64,000 bases of DNA from an uncultured Eubacteriales bacterium (GTDB lineage Bacteria; Bacillota; Clostridia; Peptostreptococcales; Anaerovoracaceae). Location of the stretch: assembly GCA_902773835.1 (NCBI GenBank), contig CACYFZ010000003.1, positions 1 to 64,000 of the forward strand. Reading direction: 5' to 3'. The notes beneath the pieces are model-generated. The model ran no database searches, was not told where the DNA came from, and saw only the letters and a program-made list of their open reading frames with translations. Both the position numbers and the translations under genes were made by a program. Every line of letters starts with the position of its first letter. The first letter of the stretch is position 1. This document shows positions 34,798 to 42,832 of the stretch, piece by piece.

Positions 34798-36000
34798 ATG
34801 AAAATCAGAAAACAGGTACTGGAGCACGATAAGATCAGCTATGCTGTGGATCACATCGAACTTCCCGAGGGCTGCATTGACTGCTGCGAAGGTTGCAATC
34901 CGTACGGATTCCCCCCGGAATGCGCCGATACTTTGAAGGAATTTGATCCTGAGCGCATGGCTCCTTATCCTCACAGCCATGCTCTGCACGATGCGATAAC
35001 GGAGTTCTGGAGGGAACAGATAGATGTTGAGTACGATAACATCCTGATTACCGACGGCAGCATCAATGCTCTGTATATCATAAACAATATCTTCGACACA
35101 CATAATGCCGTAGTCGTCGGCATATCCCCGCAGTTCACGGATTATTACATGCATGCAGAGATGATCGGTATTGATTACGCTCCGTACCAGCTTTCGGCGG
35201 ATAACAACTACAAATTCGACGCTTATGAGTTTATTTCAATGCATTTTGTAGCTGAGAAGTTTGCGGAAGTATCCGTCCCTGCCAAGACTTACAATTTCAT
35301 TTACATAGACAATCCGAACAATCCGACGGGTCAGACTATAGATATTGAAGAAATCGAGAAAATAGTCAGAAAAGCTCAGAAGAAGGACGTCACTGTAATT
35401 ATCGATGAGGCATACGGAGACTTTATGCCTAAGGAGAATTCCGCAGTACAGCTTTTCTCTAAGTATCCGAACCTTGTTGTAGTTCGCACCCTGTCTAAAG
35501 GCTACGGCCTTGCAGGCCTGAGAGTCGGCTATATAATTGCTCATAAAGATATGATCGGATACATGAAAAAGATGGTGAATCCGTACCTGGTTTCCGAAAT
35601 AGGAAGAGAAGTGGCTGCAGAAGCTCTGCGACATGAGGAATTCATCGAAGATTGCAAGGCTGACTTCAAAGAAATGAAAGCTGAAATCAGGGAGGTTCTC
35701 AATCCGTGTATAGAGAAGTTGATTAAGAACGGACCGAATGCGGGAAAAATCAAGAAGGTGCGAGGCCCGGCCTCCGGACGGCTCCATATGGCAGAGACAA
35801 TGGATGAAAACTCGCTTCTTCTTCTCTACCACGACGATAAAAATATCAATCTCAGAGATGAATTCTATAAACGCGGTGTTTTGGTAATCGACGGATACGA
35901 CTTCAAAGGCCTCACATCATCTTCGGCCAGGGTACGTTTACCTAAGAAGGAAGATTTCCCGAAACTCCTGGATGCCATTCGCGAAATCAATTCACTTTAG
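34798..36000 (+). CDS. Pyridoxal-phosphate aminotransferase, class I/II (HisC-like)
   Basis: 400 residues with a fold-type I aminotransferase core: ITDGSINALYIINNIF, YIDNPNNPTGQ (cofactor ring binding), VIIDEAYGDF, and the Schiff-base lysine in TLSKGYGLAGLRVGY. The layout resembles histidinol-phosphate aminotransferase and L-threonine-phosphate decarboxylase (CobD), but no his or cob gene is nearby, so the substrate is open. An odd feature is the Cys-rich stretch C26-IDCCEGC-NPYG (Cys 26, 29, 30, 33 and 42) where relatives normally have few cysteines. AAGGCGAG precedes the ATG. A promoter for pta sits over its last codons. Confidence 0.85.
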   Translation: MKIRKQVLEHDKISYAVDHIELPEGCIDCCEGCNPYGFPPECADTLKEFDPERMAPYPHSHALHDAITEFWREQIDVEYDNILITDGSINALYIINNIFDTHNAVVVGISPQFTDYYMHAEMIGIDYAPYQLSADNNYKFDAYEFISMHFVAEKFAEVSVPAKTYNFIYIDNPNNPTGQTIDIEEIEKIVRKAQKKDVTVIIDEAYGDFMPKENSAVQLFSKYPNLVVVRTLSKGYGLAGLRVGYIIAHKDMIGYMKKMVNPYLVSEIGREVAAEALRHEEFIEDCKADFKEMKAEIREVLNPCIEKLIKNGPNAGKIKKVRGPASGRLHMAETMDENSLLLLYHDDKNINLRDEFYKRGVLVIDGYDFKGLTSSSARVRLPKKEDFPKLLDAIREINSL

Positions 36001-36019
36001 AGAAGGAAAAGGTTATAAT
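35991..36019 (+). promoter_or_regulatory. Putative pta promoter
   Basis: TTCACT (35991-35996), a 17-base spacer and a perfect TATAAT (36014-36019), overlapping the end of the aminotransferase gene and 54 bases before the pta start. Confidence 0.55.
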
Positions 36020-36072
36020 AATAGCGCTGAACAAGTCATTTCAAAGCATAAATATTGAACGGAGAATGTGTT

Positions 36073-37083
36073 ATGTTTGACAAACTAATCGAAAAAATCA
36101 AAGCAGAGCCCAGAACCATGGTATTCACTGAGGGTCCTGACGCTCGTATTCAGGAAGCAGCAGCCAGACTTATTAAGGAAGGTCTGATGAAGGTAATCCT
36201 TGTAGGAGATGAGGCTGAGATCGAAAAGACCGCAAAAGAAGGCGGTTTCGATATCAGCGGTGCTGAAATCATGAACCCTGCCAAGTATGACGGCATGGAA
36301 GAAATGGTTCAGACCATGGTTGAACTCAGAAAAGGTAAGATGTCAGAGGATGAGTGCAGAGATGCTCTTCAGAAGGGCAACTACTTTGGCACCATGCTCG
36401 TAAAGATGGGCAAGGCTGACTGCCTGCTCGGCGGAGCTACATACTCAACAGCCGACACCATCCGTCCGGCACTCCAGCTCGTAAAGACTAAACCCGGCGC
36501 ACACCTTGTAAGCTCTTGCTTCATTCTGACTCGTGACACCGGTGATGAGGCTCTCAGAACAATCGCAATGGGAGACTGCGCAGTAAACCTTGATTACACA
36601 GACAGCGTAGACAAGGACGGAAACGTAACACTTTCCGGCGCTCAGAAACTCGCAGAAGTTGCCGTTGAAATCGAGAAATGCGCAAGACTTTTCGGTATGG
36701 ATCCGAAGGTTGCAATGCTCTCGTTCTCAACTAAGGGTTCCGGTAAGGGCGGCACAGTAGCACTTTCACAGGAAGCTACTAAGCTTGCCAAGGAGCTCAA
36801 TCCTGAAATGAATATTGACGGTGAGATGCAGTTCGATGCTGCCGTATCTCCGACAGTAGGACAGCTGAAGTTCCCGGGATCATCCGTTGCAGGATATGCA
36901 AATACTTTCGTATTCCCTCTGATTGAAGCAGGTAATATCGGATATAAAATCGCTCAGAGACTCGGCGGCTATGCCGCATACGGACCTATCCTCCTCGGAC
37001 TGAACGCTCCGATCAATGACCTCTCCAGAGGCTGCGATGCAGAAGAAGTGTATAAGATGGCAATCATCACAGCTGCACAATAA
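36073..37083 (+). CDS. pta: Phosphate acetyltransferase
   Basis: Interconverts acetyl-CoA and acetyl phosphate, the first step of acetate formation with ATP yield by acetate kinase (not in the window). 336 residues, typical of the short form with only the catalytic PTA_PTB domain: MVFTEGPDARIQEAA, GKADCLLGGATYSTADTIRPALQ, MLSFSTKGSGKGGTV, and LKFPGSSVAGYANTFVFP...NIGYKIAQRLGG...GPILLGL. I chose the ATG at 36073 because GGAGAATG sits 8 bases upstream; the ATG at 36055 lacks a site. It has its own promoter and a strong terminator, so it is a single-gene unit, probably highly expressed. Confidence 0.95.
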   Translation: MFDKLIEKIKAEPRTMVFTEGPDARIQEAAARLIKEGLMKVILVGDEAEIEKTAKEGGFDISGAEIMNPAKYDGMEEMVQTMVELRKGKMSEDECRDALQKGNYFGTMLVKMGKADCLLGGATYSTADTIRPALQLVKTKPGAHLVSSCFILTRDTGDEALRTIAMGDCAVNLDYTDSVDKDGNVTLSGAQKLAEVAVEIEKCARLFGMDPKVAMLSFSTKGSGKGGTVALSQEATKLAKELNPEMNIDGEMQFDAAVSPTVGQLKFPGSSVAGYANTFVFPLIEAGNIGYKIAQRLGGYAAYGPILLGLNAPINDLSRGCDAEEVYKMAIITAAQ

Positions 37084-37098
37084 TAATGAGGTAAAGAA

Positions 37099-37124
37099 AA
37101 ATAGGGCTTTGGCCCTATTTTTTT
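37099..37124. terminator. Bidirectional terminator between pta and the acyl-CoA ligase
   Basis: AAATAGGGC (37099-37107) and GCCCTATTT (37112-37120) form a perfect 9-base stem with a 4-base loop, with an A run on the left and a T run on the right, serving both converging genes. Confidence 0.9.
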
Positions 37125-38964
37125 ATGCGCGTTTGTTGTCTTCTACGAAGCGCTTAATCTTTGCTGTCGTGGTCTTCTCGAATTCACGATCACGGACTAT
37201 TAAGTGGGCGATTCTCTTGAAGCGAGGAAGATCTGAGTTTATCTTATCAACTTCGGCTTCGAGGAGTTCTTCCGCCTGCTCCTTGGTATAGCCTTTCCCT
37301 AACTTGGCTTCCAGCTCTTCGGGATCAAGTCTTACCGTGGCATGAATGCCGTCGAACTCGGTAGTTGTATCGCCTTCTCCGTCCCATACCATACATTCCA
37401 GTACGAAAGGAAGCGCCAGGAGGTAGCCTTCGAGCTCTTCAGGGAAAACGTTTTTCCCGTTTGGAGCGATGATAACGTTCTTCTTGCGTCCTGTAATAAA
37501 TACGTAATTGTCTTTATCCAGGAAACCTATGTCACCTGTGTGGAACCATCCTTCACTGTCGAGAACGGCTGCGGTATTTTCGGAATCTTTATAGTATCCC
37601 ATCATGATGGTAGGACCGCGGAAGCAAATCTCTCCGATGCCGTTGTCGTCAGGATTTAAAATCTTGCACTCCGTAAACGGCAGGAGATGTCCTGCGGAAT
37701 TGTTCTTCATGAACTTTCTCTTAACCGGGTTCAGGGCTACTATCGGTGAACATTCAGTCAGGCCGTATCCCTGAATCGCGCGGAAGCCTACGTTGCAGAA
37801 GAAATCGAGTATAGTGCCGTCGATAGCAGCGCCTCCTGAAATCAGGGTATGGAGGTTGCCGCCGAAGAGAGCCACGATATCCTTCGTAACTGCCTTAGGA
37901 AGCTTGAGTTTGAAACGTCTGGCCTCCCTGTTCATAAGAAGGAATCTGTTGAAATTCTTTTCTCCGCCTTTTTCTCTGATAGCCTTAAGGATCTTGTTGT
38001 AGAAGTTCTCGATGATTACAGGCACCGAGAGCATAATAGTCGGCTTAACTTCTTCAATATCTTTCCTTATATATTTGAGGCCACGGCAGAAAGCGATGGT
38101 TGCTCCGCTGTAGACGCAGTCAAGGAAGGTTCCCGTGCACTCATATGCGTGGTGCATAGGAAGGATGGAAAAGCATATGTCCTTTGGCTTTGCTTCCATC
38201 ATAGTCTGGCAGAGCATGGCGTCCAAAATAAGATTTCTTGTGCTGAGCATTACGCCCTTGGAAACACCTGTGGTTCCGGATGTGAAGATAATGGCTGCGA
38301 GGTCTGTGTTGATGATCTGAGCATCTATATAACTTCTGTCTCCCTGCATGACCTTCTTGCGGCCGATTTCACGAAGGTGCCACCAAGAAAGGAGTCCTTC
38401 CTTCTTATCTTCGTCATCATCCATATCCGCATTTATGATGTACTTCAGAGAAGTGTCGCCTGCGGCTTTGATGTTTTTAAACTTCTGATAGTATTTGTCG
38501 TTTACGGTGATGACGGCTTCAAGTTCACCTTTGATGGTAAGCTGATGAAGCTCACTCTCGTTAAGTTCTCTGTCCAGAGGAACGACAACGCCTACGCCGC
38601 CTGCTATGGCGAGGTAGGATTCTCCCCATTCGATGGAGTTTTTGCCAATAAGGCCGATGTGTCTGTCCTGAAGCCCTAGGGCCATCATAGCTGTTCCGAG
38701 AGCGTTAACATCATCTCTCGCTTGGCTGTATGTTACTTTCTGGAACGGCTCTTTCGGGCTGTATTTCTGCATGAAGAGAGGGAGGTCGCCGTAATTATCC
38801 GCGCTGTAGTTAAGCATGTCTTTAATATCTGTTACGGCATGCTTGTCACGGAACAAATAGCGCTTATCCTTTGAAGACTTCAGGTCTTTAATCATGGCCT
38901 GAATGACTTCGCGCTCTCGTCTTTTTATGCTTCTGTATACTGAATCTGAATACCTATTACTCAT
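37123..38964 (-). CDS. Long-chain acyl-CoA synthetase (AMP-binding)
   Basis: 613 residues. The adenylation signature is canonical (IIFTSGTTGVSKGVMLS), followed by GYGLTECSPIVALNP, the TGDIG..DKDNYVF..GRKKN segment and the C-terminal lysine region KTTTAKIKRF. The first ~45 residues are basic and helical (RSIKRREREVIQAM), possibly for membrane-surface contact. GGAAAG precedes the ATG. It is a paralogue of the protein at 3704-5428. It probably activates exogenous or recycled fatty acids, and stands alone, convergent with pta. The chain length is not predictable. Confidence 0.88.
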   Translation of the reverse strand: MSNRYSDSVYRSIKRREREVIQAMIKDLKSSKDKRYLFRDKHAVTDIKDMLNYSADNYGDLPLFMQKYSPKEPFQKVTYSQARDDVNALGTAMMALGLQDRHIGLIGKNSIEWGESYLAIAGGVGVVVPLDRELNESELHQLTIKGELEAVITVNDKYYQKFKNIKAAGDTSLKYIINADMDDDEDKKEGLLSWWHLREIGRKKVMQGDRSYIDAQIINTDLAAIIFTSGTTGVSKGVMLSTRNLILDAMLCQTMMEAKPKDICFSILPMHHAYECTGTFLDCVYSGATIAFCRGLKYIRKDIEEVKPTIMLSVPVIIENFYNKILKAIREKGGEKNFNRFLLMNREARRFKLKLPKAVTKDIVALFGGNLHTLISGGAAIDGTILDFFCNVGFRAIQGYGLTECSPIVALNPVKRKFMKNNSAGHLLPFTECKILNPDDNGIGEICFRGPTIMMGYYKDSENTAAVLDSEGWFHTGDIGFLDKDNYVFITGRKKNVIIAPNGKNVFPEELEGYLLALPFVLECMVWDGEGDTTTEFDGIHATVRLDPEELEAKLGKGYTKEQAEELLEAEVDKINSDLPRFKRIAHLIVRDREFEKTTTAKIKRFVEDNKRA

Positions 38965-39114
38965 AATATCTTTCCTTTATATGTTAAAATGTGCAGAGAC
39001 CATTTTACCACATTATGCGAAACTAATAAATAGAGTGATAAGGTCACGGAAAAGCAGCCATCGGAGGCAGATAATGTAGTATAAATTCAATTATTAGAAA
39101 TCCGAGGTAAAGAA

Positions 39115-39651
39115 ATGAATAAAACAAAGAGACTGATGATTATGTCCATTGCGGCAATTCTGGCACTAACGAGTTTTGCAATTTCATCCTGCGCTGTGTC
39201 TACGGAAGTAAAGTCAGACCTGTCGAAAATCAGTGAGTTCGAGGCGGTAGATTTTGACGGAAACGAAGTGACTCAGGAAGTTTTTCAAGACGCAAAGCTT
39301 ACCATGATTAATTACTGGGGCACATATTGTATGCCGTGCATAAATGAGATGCCTGAGCTTGCGAAGATAAACAAGGAATATGAAGATTTTCAGCTTATAG
39401 GTGTTCCGATCGATGTGGATTTCAGCAAACCGGATTCGGAAGAATACAAGAAAGCGCTGAATATCCTGGAGGAAGCAGGCGCCGATTTCAGAAACATATC
39501 TCTTGCCGGTGAAGTTCTGGAATTTGCAAAAGCTATTCCGGGTATTCCTACTACTATCTTTGTCGACAGTGAGGGAAATATGGTCGGAGATCCGGTAGTA
39601 GGAGCACAGACTGACCAGTACAGAGAAAGAATAGAGGAGTTTTTAAAATGA
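39115..39651 (+). CDS. TlpA/ResA-like thiol-disulfide lipoprotein
   Basis: 178 residues: signal peptide ending in the lipobox-like ISSC (lipidated Cys 26), then a TlpA-type thioredoxin domain with INYWGTYCMPCINEMPEL. The redox pair is C72-M-P-C75, and the cis-proline loop reads IPGIPTTIFVDSEG. It is tethered outside the membrane. AAATCCGAGG lies before the ATG. The stop overlaps the start of the TrxB-like gene by four bases (ATGA), so the two are translated together. A likely role is reducing extracytoplasmic disulfides, but the reductase next door is cytoplasmic, so a membrane carrier such as CcdA would be needed and none is in the window. Confidence 0.88.
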   Translation: MNKTKRLMIMSIAAILALTSFAISSCAVSTEVKSDLSKISEFEAVDFDGNEVTQEVFQDAKLTMINYWGTYCMPCINEMPELAKINKEYEDFQLIGVPIDVDFSKPDSEEYKKALNILEEAGADFRNISLAGEVLEFAKAIPGIPTTIFVDSEGNMVGDPVVGAQTDQYRERIEEFLK

Positions 39652-40508
39652 TATATGACGTAGCGATTGTTGGCACGGGGCCGGCCGGACTATCGGCAGC
39701 TCTGACGCTGAAGCTTCATAATAAGGAAATCGTATGGTTCGGATCGGCGGCCTTAAGTGATAAGGTGGACAAGTCTGAAAAGATAGCCAATTATCCGGGC
39801 GTGCCTATGGTTTCGGGAGGCGAATTAAACGCCAAGTTCAGAGAGCAGGCAGAAGAACTCGGGATTGAAATAACAGACAAGAAGGTCACGAATATAGCTG
39901 ACCTCGGAGATAAGTTCATGCTTTTGGCAGATAACGAGATGTTCGAAGCGAAGACCGTTCTTTTGGCTACGGGCATTCCGCAGGCCAGGGGCATGGAGAA
40001 CGAAGACAGGCTCCTCGGCATGGGTGTGAGTTACTGCGCAACCTGCGACGGATTCCTGTATAGGGATAAGACTGTGGCCGTTTACTGCACAGATGAGCGT
40101 ATGGCCCACGATATAGATTATCTCGAGGAAATTGCCGCTAAAGTCTATGTTTACACCAACTTCGGATATTCGAGCGAGTCGCCGAAAGTCGAGATTCTGG
40201 AAAAGCCTATAAAGAAATTGGACGGACAGATGAAGGCGGATTCAGTCGAGACTTCGGACGGCAGGAAGATAGATGTGGACGGTGTGTTTATTCTGAGACC
40301 GGCCATCGCACCTTCAACTCTCTTTACCGGACTTGAACTCGACGGCGCTCACATAAAGGCGGACAGAAATCAGGAGACTAACTATAAGGGCTGTTATGCT
40401 GCAGGTGATTGCACGGGAAGGCCGTACCAGATAGCAAAGGCTGTCGGTGAAGGAAATGTTGCAGCGCATGCTATTTTGGAGAGACTCTCTGAGGCAGACA
40501 AGAAGTAA
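39648..40508 (+). CDS. Thioredoxin-reductase-like FAD/NAD(P) oxidoreductase
   Basis: 286 residues, slightly shorter than standard TrxB (~310). It has the FAD-binding VAIVGTGPAGLSAALTL, the redox motif YC130-AT-C133-DGF, and the C-terminal FAD motif YAAGDCTGRPYQIAKAVGEG. The NAD(P) domain is degenerate: after CDGFLYRDKTVAVYC the GxGxxA/G motif is missing, replaced by CTDERMAHDIDYLEE, so pyridine-nucleotide binding may be weak and ferredoxin may be the donor, as in clostridial flavin-type thioredoxin reductases. It is translationally coupled to the TlpA-like lipoprotein. Identity as the TrxB family is firm; the electron donor is inferred. Confidence 0.85.
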   Translation: MIYDVAIVGTGPAGLSAALTLKLHNKEIVWFGSAALSDKVDKSEKIANYPGVPMVSGGELNAKFREQAEELGIEITDKKVTNIADLGDKFMLLADNEMFEAKTVLLATGIPQARGMENEDRLLGMGVSYCATCDGFLYRDKTVAVYCTDERMAHDIDYLEEIAAKVYVYTNFGYSSESPKVEILEKPIKKLDGQMKADSVETSDGRKIDVDGVFILRPAIAPSTLFTGLELDGAHIKADRNQETNYKGCYAAGDCTGRPYQIAKAVGEGNVAAHAILERLSEADKK

Positions 40509-40529
40509 GCTAAACAACGAAAAAATGCA

Positions 40530-40558
40530 TTGATTTAAACTTTTTTCAATGATAGAAT
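40530..40558 (+). promoter_or_regulatory. Strong promoter for the TM1266-type regulator gene
   Basis: TTGATT (40530-40535), exact 17-base spacer, TAGAAT (40553-40558). AAAGGAG lies just before the ATG at 40593. Confidence 0.8.
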
Positions 40559-40592
40559 CAGCATGTCAATTAAATAACAAAGGAGTTTAACT

Positions 40593-40838
40593 ATGGAAAC
40601 CAGAGTCGCCGTGATAAGCATTATCGTCACGGAGACCGAGAAGGTGGAAGAGCTGAATGAACTGCTCCATGAGCATTCCAAGAATATCATCGGACGCATG
40701 GGAATCCCTTATAAAGAGAAGGGGATCAGCATCATCAGCATAGCCATCGACGCCCCAATGGATGAGATCAACTCTCTCAGCGGCGCGCTCGGTCGCATAG
40801 ACGGTGTCAATGCGAAAGTGACCTACGCCAAAGTCTAA
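40593..40838 (+). CDS. TM1266-type iron-only hydrogenase system putative regulator
   Basis: An 81-residue ACT-like/ferredoxin-fold protein: TRVAVISIIVTETEKVEELN, then NIIGRMGIPYKEKGISIISI and LSGALGRIDGVNAKVTYAK. The pattern matches the small TM1266 family, usually found next to [FeFe]-hydrogenase maturation genes and thought to be regulatory; its ligand is unknown. Here it stands in front of an operon with a HydE-like enzyme and nitrogenase-like proteins. It has its own promoter and ribosome site, and a leader-like element with a terminator follows, so read-through could couple it to that operon. Confidence 0.85.
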   Translation: METRVAVISIIVTETEKVEELNELLHEHSKNIIGRMGIPYKEKGISIISIAIDAPMDEINSLSGALGRIDGVNAKVTYAKV

Positions 40839-40859
40839 ACCACATCCCCTGAAGCTGAA

Positions 40860-40958
40860 GTAAGGAACGGTTATCGGACCGGTTCTCGATCTGAAGCGGA
40901 AGCAAGATGGAAGATACAAAAGGTTTTCAGCCTTGCTTCTTGGGGAGCAAGGCTTTTT
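40860..40958 (+). promoter_or_regulatory. Attenuator or riboswitch-like leader
   Basis: A hairpin at 40865-40885 (GAACGGT with ACC-G-GTTC) is followed by GAAGCAAG (40899-40906), an exact 8-base complement of CTTGCTTC (40932-40939). The latter is the 5' arm of a strong terminator, so pairing would dissolve it. This is classic antiterminator architecture 52 bases before the transporter operon. I could not match it to a riboswitch class that I know. Confidence 0.55.
40929..40958 (+). terminator. Intrinsic terminator before the ABC/nitrogenase-like operon
   Basis: AGCCTTGCT (40929-40937) and AGCAAGGCT (40946-40954) form a perfect 9-base stem with an 8-base loop and TTTTT tail. It may end the regulator transcript or act conditionally on the downstream operon. 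Confidence 0.85.
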
Positions 40959-41009
40959 ATGTAGGTTAAGAACGCAACGCATGTTGCAGAAAATGATTGT
41001 TAAGGAAAA

Positions 41010-42035
41010 ATGAGTCTTAGAAGGGACGGCAAACTTCCGATAGCCTGGAAGCTTATATTGATTGTGATGCCGCTTTTGGCAGCCGTTATCGCACTGGGAA
41101 TAGGGCGCATGCCTATAGCTCCGAGTGAGGTTATTGAAGTGCTTTCTTCAAAGCTGTCGGGGAATGTCCCGAGGTCGAACGAACTTGTTGTTAAGACCGT
41201 AATGCAGCTGAGGCTGCCGAGGATTTTGCTGGCTGCAGTTGTGGGGGCCGGGCTTTCCGTCGCAGGATGCGCATTCCAAAGCTTATTTGCCAATCCTTTG
41301 GCTACGCCGGACACTCTCGGAGTTGCCAGCGGAGCCGGCTTTGGTGCCGCGCTCGGAATACTGCTGGGCTTCAACCTGATAGGAGTTCAAATTACGGGCC
41401 TCATCATGGGAGGAGCAGCCGTTACGCTCACCTGGCTCGCAGGATCCGGAAAGGATAAAGGCGGTCTAAGCTATATAGTTTTGTCCGGCATTATGATCGG
41501 ATCTCTCTTTTCGGCCCTTGTCTCGCTTATAAAGTATGTGGCCGATGAGGAATCACAGCTTCCGGCTATCACTTACTGGCTGATGGGAGGCCTGGACAAA
41601 GCCAACTATAAAACTCTGGCGCTTGGGGCTCCTATTATAATTATCGGCATAATTCTCTTCATGCTGATCAGATGGCGTATGAATCTCCTGCCGCTCTCAG
41701 ATGATGAAGCCAGAGCATCCGGTGTAAATATCAGGGCTTTCAGAGCGATTACCGTAGTCGGCGCAACGGCGATTACGGCTTCGGCAGTTTCAATGTGCGG
41801 CCAAGTCGGCTGGGTGGGACTTCTCATTCCGCATATGAGTCGCATGATATTCGGGAACAACCATCTGTCCATAGTTCCGGCATCGATAAGTTTCGGAGCG
41901 GTCTTCATGATAATAGTAGACACCATGGCGCGCAGCGTTTCGGCATCGGAAATACCGGTATCGATACTTACGGCCATAATAGGCGCACCGTTCTTTATAG
42001 TACTTATGAGAAGAAGCGGAGGGTGGCGCATATGA
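41010..42035 (+). CDS. FecCD/BtuC-type ABC transporter permease
   Basis: 341 residues with about nine to ten hydrophobic segments, of the family importing iron-siderophores, haem or cobalamin. Family landmarks: LRLPRILLAAVVGAGLSVAG near residues 69-90, CAFQSLFANPLATPDTLGV, and the ATPase-contact region GWVGLLIPHMSRMIFG. AAGGA precedes the ATG. Its stop overlaps the ATPase start (ATGA). With the ATPase and the binding lipoprotein at 47591 it forms a complete importer. That the importer genes enclose a radical SAM and nitrogenase-like set suggests its cargo is a substrate or precursor for those enzymes. Confidence 0.92.
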   Translation: MSLRRDGKLPIAWKLILIVMPLLAAVIALGIGRMPIAPSEVIEVLSSKLSGNVPRSNELVVKTVMQLRLPRILLAAVVGAGLSVAGCAFQSLFANPLATPDTLGVASGAGFGAALGILLGFNLIGVQITGLIMGGAAVTLTWLAGSGKDKGGLSYIVLSGIMIGSLFSALVSLIKYVADEESQLPAITYWLMGGLDKANYKTLALGAPIIIIGIILFMLIRWRMNLLPLSDDEARASGVNIRAFRAITVVGATAITASAVSMCGQVGWVGLLIPHMSRMIFGNNHLSIVPASISFGAVFMIIVDTMARSVSASEIPVSILTAIIGAPFFIVLMRRSGGWRI

Positions 42036-42832
42036 ATGAGAAGAAGAAAAAAGCGCCGCTGCTCGCAGTAAGAGGAGGCAGCTTCTCCTACAAAGGCGGG
42101 CCGCAGATTCTTAAGGATGTGAATATAGAACTTGAGGCAGGAGAGATTCTGGCAATTCTCGGCCCTAACGGAGCCGGTAAGACCACTCTTCTCAGATGCA
42201 TGATGGATATGCTCCGCTGGGACAGTGGAAAGAGCCTGCTTGAGGGAGAAGATATAAGGCATATCCCGGCATCTAAGCTCTGGCGCCGTATGGCATACGT
42301 TCCTCAGGCCCGATCCGCCGCCGCTTCATATACGGCATTTCAGACTGTGCTCCTCGGAAGAAGCAGTAGGATAGCTGCGTTTTCATCACCGGGAGCTGAC
42401 GACATGCAGGCGGCAGAAGATGCGATGAAGAGGCTCGGCATTATGCATCTGGCAGATAAACCTTGTCATGCCATAAGCGGAGGAGAACTGCAGATGGTTC
42501 TTATAGCACGTGCCATAGCAGCCGAAGCCGATATCCTGATTCTGGATGAGCCTGAGTCCAACCTGGATTTTAAAAACCAATTGGTGGTGCTGGATGCCAT
42601 TTCCTCACTGGCCGACGAAGGAAAAGCCTGCATATTCAATACGCACTATCCGGCCCATGCCCTTCAGAGGGCGGATAAGTCGCTGCTTTTAACCAAGGGC
42701 GGCATGAGCATATACGGACCGACTAAATTCGTAGTCAGTGAAGACGATATCCGGAGCATTTTCGGAGTAAATGCGATCATAGGAGAATTCGGAGACACTC
42801 AAAGCGTAGTACCGATAAGCATACATGAGTAA
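42032..42832 (+). CDS. FecE/BtuD-type ABC transporter ATPase
   Basis: 266 residues. Walker A ILGPNGAGKTTLLR, signature AISGGELQMVLIARAIA (GGELQ where most have GGQQQ), Walker B ILILDEPESNLDF and the switch His in FNTHYP. It powers the permease just upstream. GGAGGG (42018-42023) is 8 bases before the ATG at 42032; longer frames reaching back to 41795 are inside the permease gene and lack a site. The gene overlaps the radical SAM gene downstream by 8 bases. Confidence 0.93.
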   Translation: MNEKKKKAPLLAVRGGSFSYKGGPQILKDVNIELEAGEILAILGPNGAGKTTLLRCMMDMLRWDSGKSLLEGEDIRHIPASKLWRRMAYVPQARSAAASYTAFQTVLLGRSSRIAAFSSPGADDMQAAEDAMKRLGIMHLADKPCHAISGGELQMVLIARAIAAEADILILDEPESNLDFKNQLVVLDAISSLADEGKACIFNTHYPAHALQRADKSLLLTKGGMSIYGPTKFVVSEDDIRSIFGVNAIIGEFGDTQSVVPISIHE

